A stretch of DNA of 64,000 nucleotides from Trema orientale (taxonomy: Eukaryota; Streptophyta; Magnoliopsida; Rosales; Cannabaceae). The stretch covers positions 291,735 to 355,734 of the forward strand of contig JXTC01000114.1 in the NCBI GenBank assembly GCA_002914845.1, written 5' to 3'. Under the pieces are notes generated by a model. The model made no database searches and was not told the DNA's origin. It saw only the letters and a program-made list of their open reading frames with translations. A program made the translations under genes and the position numbers. This document shows positions 58,101 to 64,000 of the stretch, one piece after another; position 1 is the stretch's first letter; each line of letters begins with the position of its first letter.

Positions 58101-59371
58101 GAGTTAATATCAACCGAGTCCTTAACCTTTCTCCAATATATCACTTAGATCCCTATTTTGTTTTTAGTGCCTAAGTCCTCAAATTATATAACTTTGAAAT
58201 ATTTACGTCCCTTTAATGTTTTCTGTCAATTTTTACTGTTAAATCAGCATCTACTCCTCATCTCGATAGTTTATATGGCATAATTTATTGTCTTTTAATT
58301 TTTATATTTAAAAGAATTCTTTTTCTCCATTCTATCTTCCATGGCCAACTCCCCCATTGCCCCACCTAATCTATCTACAGTAATCACTTTCTCAAGCTCT
58401 TACATGGAATTAGCAAAATCATCTAATAAATCTATAAACCAATTGTCAATTATAAAGTTGGGTTTGCATTTTGGACTCAACAAACCCTCGAACAATGAAC
58501 TCTCAGTTGAAGCTCTGCAAAAATATTTTATTAAGGTACTACATGGAGGTAATTGGTCATAAAGAGGGACTTTCATCTGTTTCTTTTATGTCTTTGGTAT
58601 TGTAATGAATTTTTTATCATTTAGTTTTAGGAAGTGTTAGTTATTCTTTTATATTGTTTTATTGAGTTGTAATTTCTGATACAAATTTTAAAACCATACA
58701 AAGAAAAAATAATTTGAGATCTTCTCATCTATTTTAAATTTTTTAAACACTATTTTTCTTTTTTCTGGTATTGCCGTAATTCTTTTGATTGAGAAATTAT
58801 ATAGAAATAATGATACTGTGCTATTATTTTCTTAAAATAGATGAAATCAGATGCGGAATTTGACATTATTATTGAGGAATCACTTCCTCTTTGCTACACT
58901 TTCTTGTATTATACATCTTTATTTTTTTTCAATCCCCAAAGATATTAATAAAACTATCTTTCAAAGTTTGAGGAAACCAAAAATTACCATTCAAATTATA
59001 ACCGTAGAATCATCTAAGAGATCGAATCAGCCAAAATCTTGAGAGAGTTGTAGTTTGAATCAGATGAATTCTGAGAGAGGATAGTGAAATGAGATCAAGA
59101 AAGTAGAAAATAGATTGGAGAGTGGAATTTAGATGAAGATGATGATGGTGTTGATGTGGGTTTATTCGGAATTGGAGGAGTTGATACACGGTTTACATCT
59201 TTGAACAAGATGAAGAAGATGATGGAGAGTACACAAGGTGCCTATCACGTAATGTTTTAACATCAAATTTAGACAGACATATGCCTAACAACTAATGTGT
59301 GACTAAAAATAATAGTTTGGGGAATCAAATGGTACAAAAGAAAGTTTGGAGACCCTAGGTGATATTATCCC
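58101..59371. mobile_element. 1.27-kb non-autonomous MULE, possible gene-fragment carrier
   Basis: 1271 bp with diverged inverted ends (GAGTTAATATCAACCGAGTC versus GGGATAATATCACCTAGGGT), flanked by the perfect 9-bp duplication AATACTTTT (58092-58100 and 59372-59380). It encloses a 73-codon open frame (58341-58562, MANSPIAPPNL...) with Ser/Asn-rich composition and no recognised domain, and a Glu/Met-rich GATGAAGATGATG stretch near 59130. It could be a Pack-MULE, but the captured source is not identifiable here. Confidence 0.75.
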
Positions 59372-59380
59372 AATACTTTT

Positions 59381-60810
59381 TGATCCAAAATTTTATTTTA
59401 ACTAAAAAATTTAAAACCATACACACATATTGTCTATTGTAGTTTGACATTTTTCAGTCTTGGTTTTTGGTTAAATAATATGGTGGTCCTTAAACTTATT
59501 CTATCTAACTTTAGTCCCAAAACTCTTGATTGTTTATGGAATTAAACATCCAAAATTTAAATTCCATTGAATTGCTAACGAAAAATATCATCTGTTATAG
59601 CAGTGCAACAAAAACCATACCAGAAGCCAAACCGAATAATTCTCGGTTTAGGCCAGGTAAAACCCGAATTTTCGAGTTGCTCATGCTTACCCATTTTTCA
59701 GGTTCAAGTGGGGCAGATCAGGTACTCAGGTACTTTGTTCACTCCTAATCTATCCTACATGCATGTACTGGGTAAAAGTAGAAAGAGAAATATTAACGAC
59801 AGCCTCTATATCAACCTCTTTGTCATACTCTTTATTTATTGAGGCATGTCCTATTCATTTTTTCAAATAAAAAAACCAATGAGAAGTCATTCATTTTAAC
59901 AGTTTGAAAAAAAGAAAAAGACACGTGTCAATGAATAAATAGTGTCCGACAAAGAAGTTGATAGAGGGATTGTTGTTAGCATTTCTCACGTGGAAAATCA
60001 CTTATCTTCTTTTATTTTTTTAACTCGCTTTATTTTTCTATTAACAGATTATTTTTTTTCTTCGTCCAGTTTTGTGTCTTTTTTGTGTTCGATTAGTAGG
60101 TATACAGTCTTTCAATGAATTCTTCTTTATTAAGAAAAAAACAAAACACCGCAATGGTTATATACAATTATATTACGAGGCATTAATATATTCTTATGAA
60201 ATTTATTAAGGATTAGAGTAGTCTTACAACGTTTCTAAAATATTTTCTTTTAGATGGATGTTAAATAGAATGGGTTGTATTTCTTTTCTCTCTTGAGTTC
60301 TGTATTAAAATATAAGCTAGGCTTGCTTTTGGGTCATCAAAACGTATATATGGGAATTAAGGAGATCTGATTTTGTTTTCGTCACGAGGAGTCTGATCTC
60401 CGTGGCTTCTTTGTTTCTACGCTTAATAAAATGTGAAATGTCTGGAGGGTTGGAGACAAGATGATCAAGAAAGGAAAATTTGGGAAAAACAAATATTCCG
60501 AGGCATGTACGGCAAATCAAATCTCTAGTAGCATTAAGAACCCATATATGAATAATCTCAAATCAGTTCTTCTTCAAAAGCATAGCACGGAGCTCGGCTA
60601 CGTCATCGATTCTTAGAGCACCATTCTACGGTTTGTAGTAACACTGGAACAATTAGACTCAAATATGTGAAAACATGGATAAAGAGAGATTATTATTATT
60701 TTTTTTTAAATTCGAAAGAGACAATAATATTTCAGTGTGGGCGTTCAAAGGTATTATTCTCATAATTTTATGTGGATATAACGGCTAACAAAATGCCTCT
60801 ATACATAGGA
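59381..60810. other. Intergenic DNA with a possible terminal-exon relic
   Basis: Mostly AT-rich. On the minus strand about 60562-60628, an AG acceptor-like site is followed by a frame reading NGALRIDDVAELRAMLLKKN and a stop. This resembles a last exon, but nothing upstream supports a gene. Confidence 0.3.
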
Positions 60811-61180
60811 ACCACCAGGGTGGTGGCATAGCAGCAAAGGCACCTAACTAGAGCATTCGCTTTTGTCAGGTCGGGGGTTCGAATTTCCACGAAAACATGT
60901 GAGATCAGGCTTAGTATTCTAAAAGTAACCACCAATGAGTGGACCCTATGAGTCACTCCAGGAATGTGTTCCCTAATAAGTAGACCTTGTTAGTAAGCAC
61001 CTCTGTGCTGCTAGCTAATGAAGACACGGGGACAAGACTATTATTGTTCTACCTATGGTCCTGAAGATTGTCGGACCTAAATGATTACTGTGATGAAAAT
61101 TGGGCGGGAAGCGTGAGGATAATACCGATTCTCCTCCTTTTAATAAAAATACCGTTTCTCCTTTTTTTACTGAAAAAAAA
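60811..61180 (+). mobile_element. tRNA-derived SINE
   Basis: About 370 bp. The 5' part (60811-60890) has a box A-like segment (GGTGGCATAGCAGCAAAGG) and an excellent box B (GGGTTCGAATTTCC), the internal pol III promoter of tRNA-derived SINEs. The 3' end is a T7-type run, then ACTGAAAAAAAA. The flanks GCCTCTATACATAGGA (60795-60810) and GCATCTATGTAGGA (61181-61194) form an imperfect target duplication. No tRNA cloverleaf is intact, so it is not a tRNA gene. Confidence 0.8.
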
Positions 61181-61194
61181 GCATCTATGTAGGA

Positions 61195-62207
61195 GAAAAA
61201 ACACTACGACGACACTAGCACTCTCCATTTTTTAAGCTCTTATAAATTTCACTTTGGGCTTTTTAAACTACGGAACCAATCTTATAAATAACTTTAAATG
61301 CTTCGGAAATCAAATGTTAGTATTGACCTTTCAGGAACAAAAGTAGGCAAAATATAATTAATTTTTGATCCAGAAAAAAGTTGAGAGTCTAATTATCCAT
61401 CAAATTTGGAAGTAATAAATTTAATACAAATGCGTATAATTTCAGTTTGGTTTCTACTTCCCTTTCGGAAAAAGAAAAAAGAAAACACATGCTATCACAT
61501 TTCCTAAATTGCGTATTCTGCATATGCCAACAATAGTACTTCCATATATATGCCCAGAAAAGCTTGCAACTACCTTGTTAGTAGCAACTAGTTTTATAGT
61601 CGAATATAAAGAGTGAAAAGAGAAAAGGAAAAATTTATGGGCAATCTTAATACTCTGAATCAATCATCTCCTTGTTTATAGGTCTTATTAATTTTGACCT
61701 TGAAAAAATAGACAAAGTAAAAATTGTTTACAAAATAATATCTTTCATTTAATAAAACTTTTGGAATACTAAAATTGCTCCGCGCCTTGATTGACCTCAT
61801 CAGAAAAAAGTCAAGTGAAGTAAGCGCGATAAAGATTGGCAGTCGTATATGTTTGGCCATAATTAAAACTCTAAGATTGCCATCAAAAATTTTCTTCGCG
61901 GACGAAATGGCTGAGTATGTGGTCAAGATGGCCAAAATCAGAATCTAATATATTTTAGAGTTTTATAGATAATGAGGTATTTAAGTAATTTTAGATAATA
62001 TAATATAATATAATAATGATTAGTTTTGATACATTTACGACGAGTCTATTTTATTATCAAAAGAGCATTAGTAGAACCCATGAGTGTAAATATCCCAGTA
62101 ATAAACCTAAGTTTCATTTTATTGGAATCGTAACCAAAAGAAAAGCCAATCTGCATCATGAATACTTAATTTTCATTCTAATAATAGTATTTGTTACCAT
62201 ACTTTTT
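61195..62207. other. AT-rich intergenic region
   Basis: No supported gene or complete element. A short (TAATA)n run lies near 61995-62015. Confidence 0.4.
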
Positions 62208-62390
62208 GAATAATGCTATGGGCATCAGTGCTGCTCAGCACCACAATGATGTGTCAGTCTGTCACTGGTTAATCGTAATTATAATTAGGATAGGGCCCAT
62301 GTAGGATCCAATTTATTAATTAAATCATCCAGTGACAAACAAACATGTCATTGTGGTGCCGGGTACCACTGGTGCCCCATAGCATTGCTC
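62208..62390. mobile_element. MULE-type MITE, family A, copy 2
   Basis: 183 bp with termini GAATAATGCTATGGGCATCA and (reverse complement) GAGCAATGCTATGGGGCACC. It is flanked by the perfect 9-bp duplication ATACTTTTT (62199-62207 and 62391-62399). Same family as 32894-33063. Confidence 0.9.
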
Positions 62391-63739
62391 ATACTTTTTA
62401 GATGTTATTTTCTTTCCTAGAAAAACTTTGAATATAATAGATGATTCGATTATAGATTTATAGTCCCACATAGGTGGAACAAATAAACTTTGGACCTTTA
62501 AGGTCTTATTTAAAGAACTAACCCAAATGTTTTAATCAATACACGTTTCCTTATTATTATTTCTCTAATTTTGCCTAAGCCCTCCTTTTCAATTGAGCTA
62601 GTCACCTCCTTTTCAATTGAGCTAGTCATTTCCTAAAGTTGAGGATCGAACTTTGAAAGTAAACCCAACCGACTTTAGGTAATCAAGATCCAGGAGGATC
62701 ACTTTATTGACTTATTGCTGAAACAAATAACAAAAGGCAATGTTTCCTTTCATTAGTTTCTATATATAACAGAGCATCGACTTTGAGGTCATTAGTAGGA
62801 ATTCTATAACGGTTAATAAATGATCACTTTATTGCCTTATTGCTAAAAAAAATAACATAAGGCAATGTTCCTTATATATATATATATAAGTGTGAACATG
62901 GTGATTTGATGAAAAGGGACAATTTTTGGTTTTTAAGGATAAACTGTAATTTGGGTTTTCCTAATTTTTAGAATTAAACTTAAAGCATGAATTAGTACCC
63001 GTAATTATCAAGACCTAATGAAGCTTTATTAGACTCAATTGGCAGTATGATTTGGCAAGATCCCATCCACTTGGCAAAACCTCATTGGTCGAGGCTTGAA
63101 GTATTGATACATTGCTCTCCCTCAGCCTGCAAGATGGAGTTCTCCAATTAAAGCTTAATACCTCCAATTCTTGCCAAACAAGTGAAGATTTTTAATCAAA
63201 ACTTGGCACCTTTACATTTTCTTGAGTGTTCTAAAAACTACTTAACATGGAAGGCAAGTTCTCCTTCAAGTACAAGCCTCCCAACTTCAAGCTTCGAGAA
63301 GATTCCGAATAATTCCAACTTGTAACACAAGATCTTGTAACTCACATACTTGCCAATTAACTACTTGTAACTACAAGTACCACTTGTACATTAAGGGGGC
63401 TTGGCTAATAGTAGGCCAACACCTCATCCCCTTGTAGACTAAGGCTTGAGCCATCTTATACTTCAAGCCAAAGGCATGTTTTGCCTATAAATATGGGTAC
63501 AATCCCTCATTTGTATAATAATTATTCATCTTATTAATATAAGCTCTTTTATTTCTTTCTCTCTACACTCTCTCAATCGTGCTCTCTTTCTCTTATTCAT
63601 TTGAAGCTTAAGCTCCTTTTAGTTATTTTTAGTGCTTATTCGTGGCTCAATACTCAATGCCACCACCATCATCTCACAATTTCTCCTTAGCTCGTGACCC
63701 CATCCCTTCATTCCATACACACACACACATATATATATA
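62391..63739. other. Intergenic DNA with short duplications and an LTR-like tail
   Basis: A 26-bp direct repeat (CCTTTTCAATTGAGCTAGTC) lies at about 62583 and 62608. A ~50-bp block starting GATCACTTTATTG at 62697 recurs at 62822. TTAGTTTCTATATATAA near 62756 resembles the kinase core promoter. 63001-63720 has a TATA-like sequence (GCCTATAAATATGGG near 63483) and a CT-rich leader, reminiscent of a retrotransposon LTR, but no TG...CA ends or primer site were found. Confidence 0.4.
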
Positions 63740-63985
63740 GGGTACTAATCCAGTAGGTATTTTTTTCTTTTACCTATTTGGCCGATGAAAATTTAGCATG
63801 CATATTTTTTTTATTGTGAAAAATAGGAGAGAGAAATAGTATTAATGATGCACACCTTTTCATGCATCTCATTATAGTTGTTAGATCATTATTGGATCAT
63901 CATCACTACCATTAGATGATAATCCAACGGCTAAAAAAAATACCTACCCATAGGTATAAAAAAAAATACCTATTTGATTGGCAAC
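63740..63985. mobile_element. MITE family C, copy 2, inside a (TA)n tract
   Basis: About 246 bp starting GGGTACTAATCCAGTAGGTA and ending near TATTTGATTGGCAAC. The interior GAGAGAAATAGTATTAATGATG matches the copy at 43715-43957. Both flanks are (TA)n, so the target duplication is masked. Confidence 0.75.
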
Positions 63986-64000
63986 TATATATATATATAT

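Noticed and set aside
58341..58562. Small independent protein-coding gene
   Set aside because: It lies wholly inside a MULE-type element, is compositionally simple and has no recognised domain; I describe it under the element instead.
60811..60890. Functional tRNA gene
   Set aside because: A strong box B is present, but the acceptor and anticodon stems do not form and a long non-tRNA body with an A-tail follows. It is a SINE head.
61660..61935. Minus-strand 91-codon frame
   Set aside because: No domain, AT-driven composition and no promoter or splice context; treated as chance.

Overview
The window is nuclear DNA from a flowering plant, most likely a core eudicot and probably a rosid. The genes are AT-rich with many short introns. 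There are two SAUR genes and a plant-type MAPKKK. Most of the intergenic space is non-autonomous plant transposons, and one piece of plastid DNA is present. I cannot name the species from sequence alone.

Five protein-coding genes are supported. (1) 1205-16636 (+): a SEN1/senataxin-type helicase that I reconstruct as 21 coding exons and 2410 residues, with a near-identical 73-residue tandem duplication in its C-terminal tail. (2) 27521-28084 (+): an intronless SAUR. (3) 39961-40647 (+): PNO1, a KH-domain ribosome-assembly factor, with an intron in its 5' UTR. (4) 42400-42927 (-): a second, different intronless SAUR. (5) 52101-53204 (-): an intronless MAPKKK17/18-like kinase with an acidic tail, a TATA box and an upstream G-box. 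They do not form an operon or an obvious pathway. The themes are RNA processing (SEN1), ribosome assembly (PNO1) and hormone/stress signalling (SAURs, kinase).

Layout: 1-546 is an insert-like segment between two 16-bp repeats, followed by the SEN1 promoter and gene. 17.4-21.3 kb is a diverged segmental duplication with a MITE, a copia-type LTR and tandem repeats. 21.3-27.2 kb is mostly featureless AT-rich DNA with a MITE and a SINE. 28.8-38.7 kb is a dense transposon nest: foldback elements, MITEs, an inverted pair of Helitron-like elements, Mutator-like (MULE) elements, and a decayed copia element with a Tourist-like MITE inside its LTR. 43.3-50.9 kb holds a second segmental duplication, two diverged copies of a ~2.9-kb repeat, and a plastid infA fragment. 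54-59.4 kb holds a degenerate tandem array and two larger MULE-type elements. 60.8-64 kb holds a tRNA-type SINE and further MITEs.

Many insertions could be delimited to the base because target-site duplications are still readable. Seven MULE-type elements have 9-bp duplications (six perfect, one 8/9). Two MITEs appear to have an unoccupied homologous site elsewhere in the window. Several larger elements carry an internal tandem array. I found no transposase, CRISPR array, rRNA or functional tRNA, and no previously unknown biochemical system. The strongest leads are the recent coding duplication in SEN1, the MULE elements with internal arrays, and the two datable MITE insertions.
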